This document shows positions 8,493 to 16,911 of a stretch of 38,142 nucleotides of DNA, in pieces. The stretch is from NCBI GenBank assembly GCA_022732315.1, contig JAIJUV010000009.1, forward strand, positions 1 to 38,142, given 5' to 3'. Every line of letters starts with the position of its first letter. The first letter of the stretch is position 1. Both the position numbers and the translations under genes were made by a program. The notes beneath the pieces were generated by a model, which had not been told where the DNA came from, searched no databases, and was given only the letters and a program-made list of their open reading frames with translations. Origin of the DNA: Prevotella sp. (GTDB taxonomy: Bacteria > Bacteroidota > Bacteroidia > Bacteroidales > Bacteroidaceae).

Positions 8493-10427
8493 ATGATAAA
8501 GAATATTATTAAAATAGGAATGTTCGGCGTTCTGGCACTGACCGCCGCTTCCTGCCAAGATACAATGGATACTCATCCAACAACGACATTCGACGAGGCT
8601 ACGGTTTGGGGCTCAAAGGCTACTGCCAATGCCTTTGTGAATGCCACATACGACAATGTAATCAACATGTTCACAGGAAGTTCTTCCTGTGTAGGATGGG
8701 AATCCCGCACTCCAAACGGAGTAAGATGCTCTCAGGTAGGTGAGGGTATTGATGGCATAGCCACAGAGCTTGGCATCGACAGAACTTCTGATTTCGGAAT
8801 CAGCCGCTTTAGCTTGCTCCGTCGCTGCAATATGATTATTGAGAAAGCTCAGGCTTCTACCATGACAGAAGGCGAAAAGGCTGAAATCATAGCCAAGGGC
8901 CGCTTCCTCCGTGGACTTGTGTTCTACGATTTGACCCGCAAGATGGGACGCTTCGTTCCTATCACATCTGTCATCCAGGCAGATCAGGAAGAAAAGGCAA
9001 GAGTACCTATGACTTCCAGCGTAGATGAAAGCTACAAGTTGGTAGTAGAGGATTTGGAGGCTGCCATCCCTAACATGCCTGTTGAGGCACAGCCAGGTGA
9101 GCCTACCAAGTATGCAGCCGAGTTGCTGTTGAGCCGTGCCTGCCTCCAGGCATACGCTTACACCAAGAAGGCTGAATACCTTGACAAGGTGATTACCTAC
9201 GCTTCTGATGTTACTCAGAACTGTTCACTCTCTGACAATTACGGTGGTCTGTTCAACGAGACAGACGAAACCAATGCTGAAATTCTCTGGGGTTACTACC
9301 GTTTGAAGGCTAACACCAAGATTGGTGATTATGAGGAGCTGATCCGCACCTATCCTAACATCTCACAGGATGACTGCATCAACTCTAAGAGTCCTATTCA
9401 CTTCAAGAATCCTAACGGACGCACTTATGAAGGCTGGGCAATCTACTTCCCAACACAGGACTTGGTTGACCAGTATCTCGTAACTGATGAGAAGACCGGT
9501 GAAGCACTTCCTTGGAACGAGACTTCTCAGTACAAGGAGAATGTTGAGTCTATCGATCCAAACACAGTAACAACAGAAGGTCAGCTCGACGCTTACGAGC
9601 AGGAGAACGGTAATGCACGCCGCATGCCTACTCCTCAGGACTTCCAGCAGCTCAACACGGCTTATCCTACCAACCTGCATTACGGCAAGTTGAAGGCAGG
9701 CTCAACACGCAACATTTCTGAACTGATGTACAGCGGACGTGATGCTCGTTTCGCATCATCTATCGTTTATGATGGCTGTTCATGGATTGGTGAGACAGTA
9801 GAGACAAACCTTGGCGGTAACTGCTCTATGGGTGTACGTGATAAGGAAGACGGTGGCTGGTACAACACCACAACCGGTTACTACTGGCGCAAGTCTAACA
9901 TCGAGAATCCAGAGCCACGTGCATACTTCGACTGTCTGGTACAGCTCCACTACGTGATGTGCCGCACCGGCGAGGCTTACATGAACCTTGCAGAGGCTTA
10001 TCTGCTGAAGCACGATGTAACTAATGCAGTAAAGGCTCTCAACGCCACACGAGTTAAGCACGGCAAGATTGCTCCTTCAACAGCAACAACAGAGGAAGCA
10101 GCTTGGGCAGACTACATCCGTGAGCGCCGTGTAGAAATGGCTAACGAGAATGGTGATATCTACTTCAGCTATCTCCGCTGGGGTAAGTATGGCGGCTATG
10201 CTAACCACGGACGTGAGGCAGGCGACATCATCTACGATCTCGACCGCCCTGTATATAAGATGGAAATCTCTCGCGACCGCAGCCAGCTTCTCGTCAACCA
10301 GCTTACATTGCTCGGTAGTGCACAGCGCCAGTTTACCACCAAGCGTTATCTGTTCCCAATCGCTCAGTCATTCCTTGACAAGCGCGAGGCATACGATCTC
10401 GATCACCAGCAGAACGAGGGCTGGTAA
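8493..10427 (+). CDS. susD-like: SusD/RagB-family surface glycan-binding lipoprotein
   Basis: 644 residues. The lipoprotein signal MIKNIIKIGMFGVLALTAASC has its lipobox ending at Cys21. SusD hallmarks include the N-terminal helical region (WGSKATANAFVNATYDNVINMF), TPR-like helices (AKGRFLRGLVFYDLTRKMGRFVPIT; YAAELLLSRACLQAYAYTKKAEYL), and the C-terminal RAYFDCLVQLHYVMCRTGEAYMN...IRERRVEMANENGDIYF...KRYLFPI pattern, with LFPI close to the C-terminus. It acts as a lid over the SusC barrel and binds glycan at the cell surface. It begins 6 bp after the susC stop, so the two are almost certainly translationally linked. Confidence 0.96.
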   Translation: MIKNIIKIGMFGVLALTAASCQDTMDTHPTTTFDEATVWGSKATANAFVNATYDNVINMFTGSSSCVGWESRTPNGVRCSQVGEGIDGIATELGIDRTSDFGISRFSLLRRCNMIIEKAQASTMTEGEKAEIIAKGRFLRGLVFYDLTRKMGRFVPITSVIQADQEEKARVPMTSSVDESYKLVVEDLEAAIPNMPVEAQPGEPTKYAAELLLSRACLQAYAYTKKAEYLDKVITYASDVTQNCSLSDNYGGLFNETDETNAEILWGYYRLKANTKIGDYEELIRTYPNISQDDCINSKSPIHFKNPNGRTYEGWAIYFPTQDLVDQYLVTDEKTGEALPWNETSQYKENVESIDPNTVTTEGQLDAYEQENGNARRMPTPQDFQQLNTAYPTNLHYGKLKAGSTRNISELMYSGRDARFASSIVYDGCSWIGETVETNLGGNCSMGVRDKEDGGWYNTTTGYYWRKSNIENPEPRAYFDCLVQLHYVMCRTGEAYMNLAEAYLLKHDVTNAVKALNATRVKHGKIAPSTATTEEAAWADYIRERRVEMANENGDIYFSYLRWGKYGGYANHGREAGDIIYDLDRPVYKMEISRDRSQLLVNQLTLLGSAQRQFTTKRYLFPIAQSFLDKREAYDLDHQQNEGW

Positions 10428-10486
10428 TCTGCAAGCAGAAGCAGATATAAATTCATATTTATAAATCATAAATAAACGTTGAAAAT

Positions 10487-10951
10487 ATGAAATTCATTAA
10501 AATCATACTTGCCATGCTCGTCATGGCACTCAGTTTCAGTTCTTGTCTTGAGAGCGATCTCAAAGACCTTCCAACATACGATGGCAATGACATTACTGCA
10601 GGCTATGCCTGGTATCGTTACATTGGAGAAGACAAGATTAATGCCAGCGGACAGCCTCAGGTTATCCAGAAGCAATTGCAGAAGACAGCAGAGGCTATCG
10701 ATGCCCAGGCTGCTACCTGCAACCTGACATTTGCAGTTCCTACAAACTTCTCTGAAAAGGAGAAGAATAATGTGAATCTCAACAACATCGTTGTTGCAGT
10801 ACAGATTTCATCAGCTGCGGTAATGACTCCTGTTGAAGGTTCTCCAAAGTTGGGTGCTCCAGCCGACTGGACTACTCCACACAAGTATGCAGTAAAGGCT
10901 GCCAATGGAGAGACCAAGGTGTGGACCATTACATGTACATTAACAAAATAA
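10487..10951 (+). CDS. Small DUF5018-like surface lipoprotein of the SusCD locus
   Basis: 154 residues. The lipobox MALSFSSC ends at Cys20. The mature part has a C-terminal beta-rich segment YAVKAANGETKVWTITC, a pattern common in DUF5018-like/Ig-like domains of proteins encoded after susD. It lies 59 bp after the SusD gene, on the same transcript, and directly before a strong terminator. By position it resembles SusE/F-type surface glycan-binding proteins, but it is far shorter. Binding activity is inference. Confidence 0.75.
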   Translation: MKFIKIILAMLVMALSFSSCLESDLKDLPTYDGNDITAGYAWYRYIGEDKINASGQPQVIQKQLQKTAEAIDAQAATCNLTFAVPTNFSEKEKNNVNLNNIVVAVQISSAAVMTPVEGSPKLGAPADWTTPHKYAVKAANGETKVWTITCTLTK

Positions 10952-10966
10952 TTTAAGTCACGCAAG

Positions 10967-11003
10967 GGGAGACACCATCCGCTTATGGTGTCTCCCTTTT
11001 TTT
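10967..11003 (+). terminator. Strong intrinsic terminator between the lipoprotein and glycoside hydrolase genes
   Basis: GGGAGACACCAT (10967-10978), a 6-nt loop, ATGGTGTCTCCC (10985-10996), then seven T (10997-11003). The stem is a perfect 12 bp. The next gene on the same strand starts only 25 bp later, with no promoter consensus visible in between. Confidence 0.92.
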
Positions 11004-11028
11004 CAAGGGGCTTCAACTTATTATTAGT

Positions 11029-13122
11029 ATGAATAAAAACAATTTATTAAAGCTGGCACTTACTCTTATAATGCCACTAACTCTGTGTATGGGAAGTTGG
11101 GCACAAGCTGTCATCTTTCCCCAGAAAAAGCAACCGGGTGTAGCTAAAATCACCCAGAAGTCAAACAGCTACCAGCTGGCCAACAAGGTATTGAAAGCCT
11201 CTTTCATCAACACAGGTGGCAAACTCTACTTCAACGGCTGTTCTGAGCTGGGACTGCAGCCTGACACAGAGTTGTTTAAGGTTCTCTTGGGAGACGGCAA
11301 AACCATTACCGCATCCGAGATGAAACTGGAAGATGTAAAGATGGTAACCCTGGCAGAGAATCCATCTGCAGCAACAGCATCTCTCCGTTATGCGGGCAAG
11401 GCTCTGGAAGCTCGTTTTACATACGAAGAACTTTCTATCGTTTGGCGCGCCGTATTGAGAAACGGCTCGCACTATCTGCGCACTGAAATGGATATCCAGG
11501 CTGCCAAAGATTTACCTATGAAGGGTATCGTGGCAATGAACTACCTGGTAGCCAAGAACAGTGCCTACACCGCTCCAGAAGTGGTGGGTAATACCCGTGG
11601 TGCCATCCTGGCAAGCAATCATATCTTTGCTGGTCTGGAAACTCCAATGGGTCTGAATTCCTGCAAGGATGAAGGCAATGCTACCCACATAGAAGGCTTA
11701 TGGAGAAGAAACACCACTTTAAAAGCTGGCAAAACATGGAACATCAGTTCTGTAGTGGGCTTGGTTGCGCCTAAGCAGTTGCGCCGCTCTTTCCTGGCTT
11801 ACAGCGAGCGTGAAAGAGCTGTGGCTTGGAGACCTTATCCGGTCTATATCTCATGGTATGAGTTGAACATCGACCGCAACAACGCACCAGCTCCTTCTTA
11901 CAAAGGAAACATGACCGTAGAACAGTGTGCCGACGTGGTAAGTCACTGGAAGACACATTTCTATGATAAATATCAGATGGCTCCAAAGGCCTTCGTTTGG
12001 GATGACGGTTGGGACCAGTATGGAACCTGGACCTTCAATCCTAACTTCCCTAACGGATTCGATGAGCCAGCCAACGAGGCTAAGCAGATGGGCACAGGTA
12101 TCGGTGCCTGGCTGGGTCCTGTGGGCGGTTATGGCCAGTCGGGCGAGTATCGCCGTGCCTACTGGCGTTCTAAGGGTGGCATGCAGCTGAGCAACGAAGA
12201 TTACTACAACTTCTTCATCCGTTGCTGCACCAACATGATCGACCGTTACGACTTCCGCTTCTTCAAGTTTGATGGTATCAGTGCCCAGGCTTCAGCCATC
12301 GGTCCTGACGAAGGAACCAGAGGCGAGGAGAATGCCGAGGCCATCATCAGCATCGAGCGTGCCGTACGCCAGAAGCGTCCAGACATCTTCCTCAACACTA
12401 CTGTAGGAACCTGGGCTTCTCCATTCTGGTTCCACTTCACAGATGCTGTATGGCGCCAGGAGGGTGATTACGGTGAGGCAGGTGACCAGGGCACCGACCG
12501 TGAGCGCTGGATTACCTATCGCGACCGCCTGGTATATCAGAACTTCATTCAGAGATCACCAGTATGCCCTATCAACACATTGATGACTCACGGATTCATC
12601 CTGAGCCGTTGGGGTGCCGTTTCCAAGAACATGGATTACGACGGAATCGTTCGTGAAATGCGCTGTGCCTTTGCCTGTGGTTCGGGCATGGTTGAGCTGT
12701 ACAACGACTACAAGCTGATGGACGAAATCAAGGACAACCAGGGCAACGCAGGAGCGTTGTGGAAAGACTTGGCAGAGTGCATCAAGTGGCAGCAGGAACA
12801 GGCCGACGTATTGCCAGATGCCCACTGGGTTGGTGGCAATCCATGGGATGGCAAGAAGGCAAATGTATATGGCTGGGCTGCATGGAACGGCAAGAAGAGT
12901 GTGCTCACCTTGCGTAACCCTTCTACCAGTGCACAGAGCTTCACCACAACCCTGAGAGAGGCGTTGGAGATACCTTCTTATGTTCGTGGAAAGATTACTT
13001 TGACCCATGCCTTCAGCCAGGCTGAATTGCAGGGTATGCCTATCAACAAGCCTATCGACATTGATACTCCTCTGACATTGAATCTGCCAGGTTCATCAGT
13101 GTTCATCTATAATGGCCGTTGA
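11029..13122 (+). CDS. Secreted glycoside hydrolase, clan GH-D (GH36/GH27-like alpha-galactosidase fold)
   Basis: 697 residues. There is a signal peptide at about 1-26 (ending WAQA). The N-terminal half (about 40-290) is a beta-sandwich domain. A TIM-barrel-like catalytic region follows: AFVWDDGWDQYG (about 319-330) matches the DDGW motif of GH36/GH27, and FFKFDG (about 411-416) fits the strand carrying the Asp nucleophile (KWD/KFD). A C-terminal beta domain covers about 610-697. In family terms such enzymes cleave alpha-galactosidic or related alpha-linkages with retention; the exact family and substrate are not certain, and GH31- or GH101-like relatives are alternatives. Its position after SusCD makes it the locus enzyme. 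It has its own terminator at 13245-13283. Confidence 0.72.
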   Translation: MNKNNLLKLALTLIMPLTLCMGSWAQAVIFPQKKQPGVAKITQKSNSYQLANKVLKASFINTGGKLYFNGCSELGLQPDTELFKVLLGDGKTITASEMKLEDVKMVTLAENPSAATASLRYAGKALEARFTYEELSIVWRAVLRNGSHYLRTEMDIQAAKDLPMKGIVAMNYLVAKNSAYTAPEVVGNTRGAILASNHIFAGLETPMGLNSCKDEGNATHIEGLWRRNTTLKAGKTWNISSVVGLVAPKQLRRSFLAYSERERAVAWRPYPVYISWYELNIDRNNAPAPSYKGNMTVEQCADVVSHWKTHFYDKYQMAPKAFVWDDGWDQYGTWTFNPNFPNGFDEPANEAKQMGTGIGAWLGPVGGYGQSGEYRRAYWRSKGGMQLSNEDYYNFFIRCCTNMIDRYDFRFFKFDGISAQASAIGPDEGTRGEENAEAIISIERAVRQKRPDIFLNTTVGTWASPFWFHFTDAVWRQEGDYGEAGDQGTDRERWITYRDRLVYQNFIQRSPVCPINTLMTHGFILSRWGAVSKNMDYDGIVREMRCAFACGSGMVELYNDYKLMDEIKDNQGNAGALWKDLAECIKWQQEQADVLPDAHWVGGNPWDGKKANVYGWAAWNGKKSVLTLRNPSTSAQSFTTTLREALEIPSYVRGKITLTHAFSQAELQGMPINKPIDIDTPLTLNLPGSSVFIYNGR

Positions 13123-13184
13123 TGGTAAATAGATATAGAGTTGATTAGTTAGTAAGTAAGATAAAGTTTAATCAATTGCGAATG

Positions 13185-13238
13185 CACGTTTACATTTTAC
13201 GTAAGCTGATGTATTAAAATGCGATGCATGTAAACGTG
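13185..13238. repeat. Inverted repeat after the glycoside hydrolase gene
   Basis: CACGTTTACAT (13185-13195) and ATGTAAACGTG (13228-13238) are perfectly complementary 11-bp arms with a 32-nt loop. There is no T-run, so it may be an RNA 3'-end stabilising structure or a protein-binding dyad just before the terminator. Confidence 0.55.
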
Positions 13239-13244
13239 AATTTA

Positions 13245-13283
13245 CTGCCCTTCTGCTGTGAAGCAGAGGGGCAGATTTTTTTT
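13245..13283 (+). terminator. Intrinsic terminator of the SusCD/glycoside hydrolase locus
   Basis: CTGCCCTTCTGCT (13245-13257), loop GTGA, AGCAGAGGGGCAG (13262-13274), then A and eight T (13276-13283). The 13-bp stem includes one G-U pair. It ends the PUL transcript just before the convergent hypothetical gene. Confidence 0.88.
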
Positions 13284-13304
13284 GTACAGATAACAGTCAG
13301 AATA

Positions 13305-13757
13305 TCAATCCAACAACAGGCCATCTTTAATCAGCTGCTGATGCAGTTTCTCCATCAGCTCTTTATGGTCGTAGGTCTTTGCGAGTTTCTCAGCCTCTTC
13401 AAGAATATATAAATCAAGAATATCCTTGAAGGTGACAGTGAAAGGAGAACCATCCGGTCCATAGTTCTCAATATCCTGTTCGCGCTGTACATCCAACAGC
13501 TTGATAACCTGCCGGAATCGCTCTTTTTGCGTAGGAAACTGCTCGAGATAGGCACAACCTATCTTATTCATGCTACCGGTAAACATTTCATGACCATTTT
13601 TAAGGTTGTCAAGACAATTTCTTGTAACACCATAGTCACGCTTCAAACTTGCGCCAGTGAGACGCTTCTTACCTTTCACTTCCTCATCAAAAAAATCCTT
13701 GAAAAATTTACACACTTTAACCATCGGTACATTTCCTTCATTTTGATTTGTTGCCAT
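13305..13757 (-). CDS. Hypothetical protein with helix-turn-helix-like segment
   Basis: 150 residues; I do not recognise a family. It is highly charged and predicted helical, with no signal peptide or membrane segment. Residues about 37-55 (SLKRDYGVTRNCLDNLKNG) resemble a helix-turn-helix, and the C-terminus (FKDILDLYILEEAEKLAKTYDHKELMEKLHQQL) looks amphipathic/coiled-coil. The start is supported by an AT-rich upstream region; a possible distant -7 box, CAAAGGTA (13887-13894, reading TACCTTTG on the minus strand), would give a leader of about 125 nt. It is divergent from the VirE-type gene, across a 561-bp gap, which is a common position for a regulator of a cassette. That role is inference. 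Confidence 0.6.
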   Translation of the reverse strand: MATNQNEGNVPMVKVCKFFKDFFDEEVKGKKRLTGASLKRDYGVTRNCLDNLKNGHEMFTGSMNKIGCAYLEQFPTQKERFRQVIKLLDVQREQDIENYGPDGSPFTVTFKDILDLYILEEAEKLAKTYDHKELMEKLHQQLIKDGLLLD

Positions 13758-14318
13758 AATTTAAAATATTTAATTTTGTTTATAAAATATAGATGTTTCT
13801 ATTCAAGTTTAGTAAGTAAATTCCACTCGCCCTTGCATGGCATGTTTGAACCACTTATCATTGCTCTTCTGTTTATTGTCTACGCACAAAGGTACACTTT
13901 CCCTACCAAAATATGGACACTTTTAGCACTCATTCTTTCCTAAACAACTGTAAACAGGACTTAATTTTTCTTAAAACAAGGCATTTTTTTGGCCAATTTG
14001 AGCTAGTGGGCAGCATGGAACTATTGTGAAACCCGCCGGAAAAAACTACTTTTGCAACCGAAAACCTACCCGAATGACCGCTGATTCGAGAGTGTGATGT
14101 GAACCCTAGGGTCCTGAACTTTTGTATATACAGCGTGTTATAAAGGTAAACGAAATGAATATCAGGGTTTTACATAGAGGTTTTTGGTATTGAAAAACTA
14201 GTTTTTTGAGACCATGCCTTCACATCACAGCCTTGCATTCACAGAAAAATGGCCGACCGAAGAGGCAAAATTCTCCAGCCGACTACGAAATATTTTACAA
14301 ACCTAAAAAACTTGAGTT
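13758..14318. other. 561-bp regulatory gap upstream of the VirE-type cassette
   Basis: No credible protein gene is visible. It holds a candidate promoter for the cassette (14023-14054), a perfect 10-bp palindrome ACCCTAGGGT (14103-14112), and two 11-bp complementary arms TGTGATGTGAA (14093-14103) and TTCACATCACA (14219-14229) that would close a 115-nt loop in the leader RNA. The leader of about 258 nt is unusually long. Confidence 0.6.
14023..14054 (+). promoter_or_regulatory. Candidate promoter of the VirE-type cassette
   Basis: ATTG (14023-14026, one mismatch to TTTG), 20 nt, TACTTTTG (14047-14054). The -7 box is a full match. It predicts a transcript start near 14061 and a structured leader before the ATG at 14319. 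Confidence 0.5.
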
Positions 14319-16553
14319 ATGAAACAAACTCTTAATGACGCCGTGATGCCGTCACTATTCGCATCACTCAAGAGTACCGAGAGCATGCCTCTCGCCAGTA
14401 GAGAAGACCTGGAGCGCCTCATCACAAAAGACTCCATGGTAAGTTCATTAACCATGGCCTATCGCAAGAGAATGGCCATCAGCAAGAGCTATGCCGACGA
14501 GCTCAAGCCTCTAGGCCCTGCCATCGCTGCCTCACTGCAGTATGACGGCAGAGGCAGAACCCTCGACAACGTGAAGGCGGAGACCCGAATGATTGCCCTG
14601 GACTACGACATCCATGATGCCTCGGCTGAACAGATCGAAAGCATGTTCAATGCTGCATGCCAGTCGGCCTATGCCCTCGCCGTCTACCACACCATCAGCG
14701 GACAGGGTATCCGCATCATCGTGGGATACGACAGAGCCGAGAACTGCGACCTCACCATCGTGGAACTCTTCAACGCCATGATCAGAAAGGCCATCGGCTT
14801 CTACAACACCCTGCTCGACTGGGAGGCCGACCAGCAGGCCACCGACATCGGCAGACTCTGCGGTCTTGCCCACGACCCTGCTGCCTACTTCAACTGGAAT
14901 GCTATCCCCCTGAAGCTCACTCCCGGCGAGCTGAAGGATACCCAGGAACGCATCAAGAACGAGAAGAAGAAAAACAAGGGCGGCAGACCTAAGAGCAGCA
15001 AGACCCGCAAGAAGAAAGCCGGTTACACCCCTAGCATCGAGGAGGCAGCTCCCCACATCAAGGTGATGATTGAGAGCTGGGGCAGAAGATTCGAGGAGCA
15101 TCAGCACAACGAGTATGTTACCAGCTTTGCCTACTGCTGCCTGAAATACGGCATCGAGGAGGAGAAGGCGCTGCAGTATGCCACCTCCGAGTTCTCGCAG
15201 CAGTATGCCGAGACGGCTAGCGTGGTGAGAAGTGTGTACAAGAACCATGGGGAACTTGCCGGCAAATGGCACTTCTACTCCAAGGGCGAGGGCTATCCGG
15301 CTCAGGCCACGCTGAAGCTCATCAGACAGTGGCTCGACCAAAACTACGAGTTCGTTCACAACATGGTTACCGGCAAGTATCAGGTGATGAGCCGCATGGT
15401 GAAGGATGGCAAGTACCTGAAGTATACCGATGTGAGTGACGACATTCTGCACTCCATCTGGATGGAGATGGACCTGAAGGGCATTCATACCAGTGTGCAG
15501 AAACTGGGGGACATCGTGACCAGCGACTACAGCCAGCCTTTCAATCCGCTGGACCACTATCTGCGCAGTCTGCCGAAGTGGGACGGGCAGACTGATTACA
15601 TCAGGGAGTTTGCCATGCGAATCACGGTGGAAGAACGTCCGGAGTATAGCCACACCCAGGAGGAGTTTGTGGAATATTTCCGAAAGTGGTTTGTGTCGAT
15701 GGTGGTGGCATGGGTGAATCCTCACTTCGTGAACCAGTCGATGCTGATTCTGGTGGGCAAGGGCGGCATCTACAAGACCACCATTCTGGGTGCCCTGCTC
15801 CCTCCATGCCTCAAGACTTACTATCTGAACGACAGTACCAGCAACTATCTGGACAAGGATGCCATGGAGGCTCAGGCTTCCAAGGCAAGTGTGAACCTGG
15901 ATGAGTTTGAGGCGATATTCGGCAGAAACCTGAGTGCCTTCAAGAGCAACATGACCAAGGAGGTGTTCTCCTTCCGCCGGCCTTATGACAAGTACCGCTC
16001 TGAGCTGGAGCACCGTGCTTCGCTCTGCGGAACGAGCAACCAGCAGCACATCATCACCGATGTGGAGAACCGCCGTTTCTCGCCATGGATTGTGACCAAG
16101 ATTGTGAGCCCTAGAGAGAAGACTATCAACTACGAGGGTCTCTACTCTCAGGCTGTGGCTCTGGGTCAGAGTGTATCGAAGGACAAGCCCCGAGAGGACG
16201 GCTGGGTATACTGGCAGACTTTCGAGGATGTGGAGAAGATGCGTAAGCACAATCGCCTCTTCATGGTTTCCAACTTTGCAGAGGAGCAGATATTGCGTTT
16301 TTTCCGTATCCCGGATGAGTCAACAGAGCCCAGGTTCATCAAGTCGGTTACCACAGCAGAGATCATGGAAAAGATCTGCACCAACCCTGCCTTGCGCCAG
16401 AACATGTCGAACCAGAGTATCGGCAGCATCATGGCGAGACTTGGTTTCAAGAGTGAACACCGACGTACGGGAAATTTCTGGCTCGTGGTGGAAAAGAGCG
16501 GTGCGGAAGTGGCGATGTATTCGAACTACAATCCGAACGATCATATTTCATGA
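14319..16553 (+). CDS. VirE/VapE-type primase-helicase-like protein (BT4_VirE_N plus P-loop ATPase domain)
   Basis: 744 residues. The N-terminal part (about 60-190; MIALDYDIHDASAEQIESMF, YHTISGQGIRIIVGY, DIGRLCGLAHDP) resembles the BT4_VirE_N/primase-like domain. A basic linker follows at about 215-235 (GGRPKSSKTRKKK), and then a primase-C-like region. The ATPase domain begins near 430 (DHYLRSLPKWDGQTDYI). Its P-loop is LVGKGGIYKTT (about 478-488), in which the usual Gly before the Lys is Tyr; the Walker B-like ASVNLDEFEAI is at about 522-532, and the sensor-like CGTSNQQHIITDVENRRF is at about 571-588. The family is found in phage-like and mobile Bacteroidales elements; the function is unknown. 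It is the first gene of a cassette with DUF4248, HU, smalltalk and amidase genes. Confidence 0.85.
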   Translation: MKQTLNDAVMPSLFASLKSTESMPLASREDLERLITKDSMVSSLTMAYRKRMAISKSYADELKPLGPAIAASLQYDGRGRTLDNVKAETRMIALDYDIHDASAEQIESMFNAACQSAYALAVYHTISGQGIRIIVGYDRAENCDLTIVELFNAMIRKAIGFYNTLLDWEADQQATDIGRLCGLAHDPAAYFNWNAIPLKLTPGELKDTQERIKNEKKKNKGGRPKSSKTRKKKAGYTPSIEEAAPHIKVMIESWGRRFEEHQHNEYVTSFAYCCLKYGIEEEKALQYATSEFSQQYAETASVVRSVYKNHGELAGKWHFYSKGEGYPAQATLKLIRQWLDQNYEFVHNMVTGKYQVMSRMVKDGKYLKYTDVSDDILHSIWMEMDLKGIHTSVQKLGDIVTSDYSQPFNPLDHYLRSLPKWDGQTDYIREFAMRITVEERPEYSHTQEEFVEYFRKWFVSMVVAWVNPHFVNQSMLILVGKGGIYKTTILGALLPPCLKTYYLNDSTSNYLDKDAMEAQASKASVNLDEFEAIFGRNLSAFKSNMTKEVFSFRRPYDKYRSELEHRASLCGTSNQQHIITDVENRRFSPWIVTKIVSPREKTINYEGLYSQAVALGQSVSKDKPREDGWVYWQTFEDVEKMRKHNRLFMVSNFAEEQILRFFRIPDESTEPRFIKSVTTAEIMEKICTNPALRQNMSNQSIGSIMARLGFKSEHRRTGNFWLVVEKSGAEVAMYSNYNPNDHIS

Positions 16554-16558
16554 TTCCA

Positions 16559-16636
16559 TCTAAGTCACTGAGATTTCTATCTAAGTCACTGAGGATTCTA
16601 TCTAAGTCACTGAGATTTCTATCTAAGTCATTTCTG
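16559..16636. repeat. 21-bp tandem repeat array of imperfect dyads (3.5 copies) between the VirE-type and DUF4248 genes
   Basis: TCTAAGTCACTGAG(A/G) starts at 16559, 16580, 16601 and 16622, exactly 21 bp (two helical turns) apart; the last copy keeps only its left half. Each 15-mer is an imperfect palindrome of pattern TCTnAGTnACTnAGA (12 of 15 positions symmetric), so each unit could bind a protein dimer on the same DNA face. It lies 6 bp after the VirE-type stop codon and 23 bp before the DUF4248 start. Confidence 0.88.
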
Positions 16637-16658
16637 AATCCGAAACAAGTTAGAGAGT

Positions 16659-16865
16659 ATGCCAAATCAATATAGCAAGAGAGCCATCGCTCATCTCTAC
16701 TTCCCTGATGCCAAACCTGAGAGTGCCGAAAAGCACTTGATGGTTTGGATCAAGCAATGCAAGGGACTCATGGAACAGCTTCAGGCAGATGGTTACAACA
16801 GTAGAAGCTGGGGATTTACTCCGAGGCAAAAGGAGCTAATTTTTGAATATTTGGGGGATCCGTAA
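16659..16865 (+). CDS. DUF4248 family protein
   Basis: 68 residues. YSKRAIAHLYFPDAKPESAEKH, then LMVWIKQCKGLMEQL and SWGFTPRQKELIFEYLG, match my memory of the DUF4248 family, small proteins found almost only in Bacteroidales next to VirE-type and HU-like genes. The KRAIAHLYFP...LMVWIKQC arrangement is reminiscent of a helix-turn-helix, which makes binding to the neighbouring 21-bp dyads a testable guess. The function is not known. It is followed by T-rich tracts (16880-16909) without a clear hairpin. Confidence 0.8.
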   Translation: MPNQYSKRAIAHLYFPDAKPESAEKHLMVWIKQCKGLMEQLQADGYNSRSWGFTPRQKELIFEYLGDP

Positions 16866-16911
16866 GGGTTTCCCAAACTTTTTTTTAGTTTTTTCGATTT
16901 TTTTTTTGCTT

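Noticed and set aside
14169..14214. Possible 12-codon ORF in the VirE-type leader (MNIRVLHRGFWY)
   Set aside because: It has no convincing ribosome-binding site or repeated regulatory codons, and is within chance expectation for this length.
14532..16250. 572-codon open frame on the minus strand inside the VirE-type gene
   Set aside because: It is entirely opposite a gene with clear family motifs, is His/Leu/Val-rich with no recognisable domain, and is a typical shadow of a GC-rich coding sequence.
16559..16636. Considered as a coding repeat on the minus strand (SDLDR units)
   Set aside because: The frame of 72 codons lies in an intergenic gap and reads back into the VirE-type gene; the 21-bp period with dyad symmetry is better explained as DNA-binding sites.
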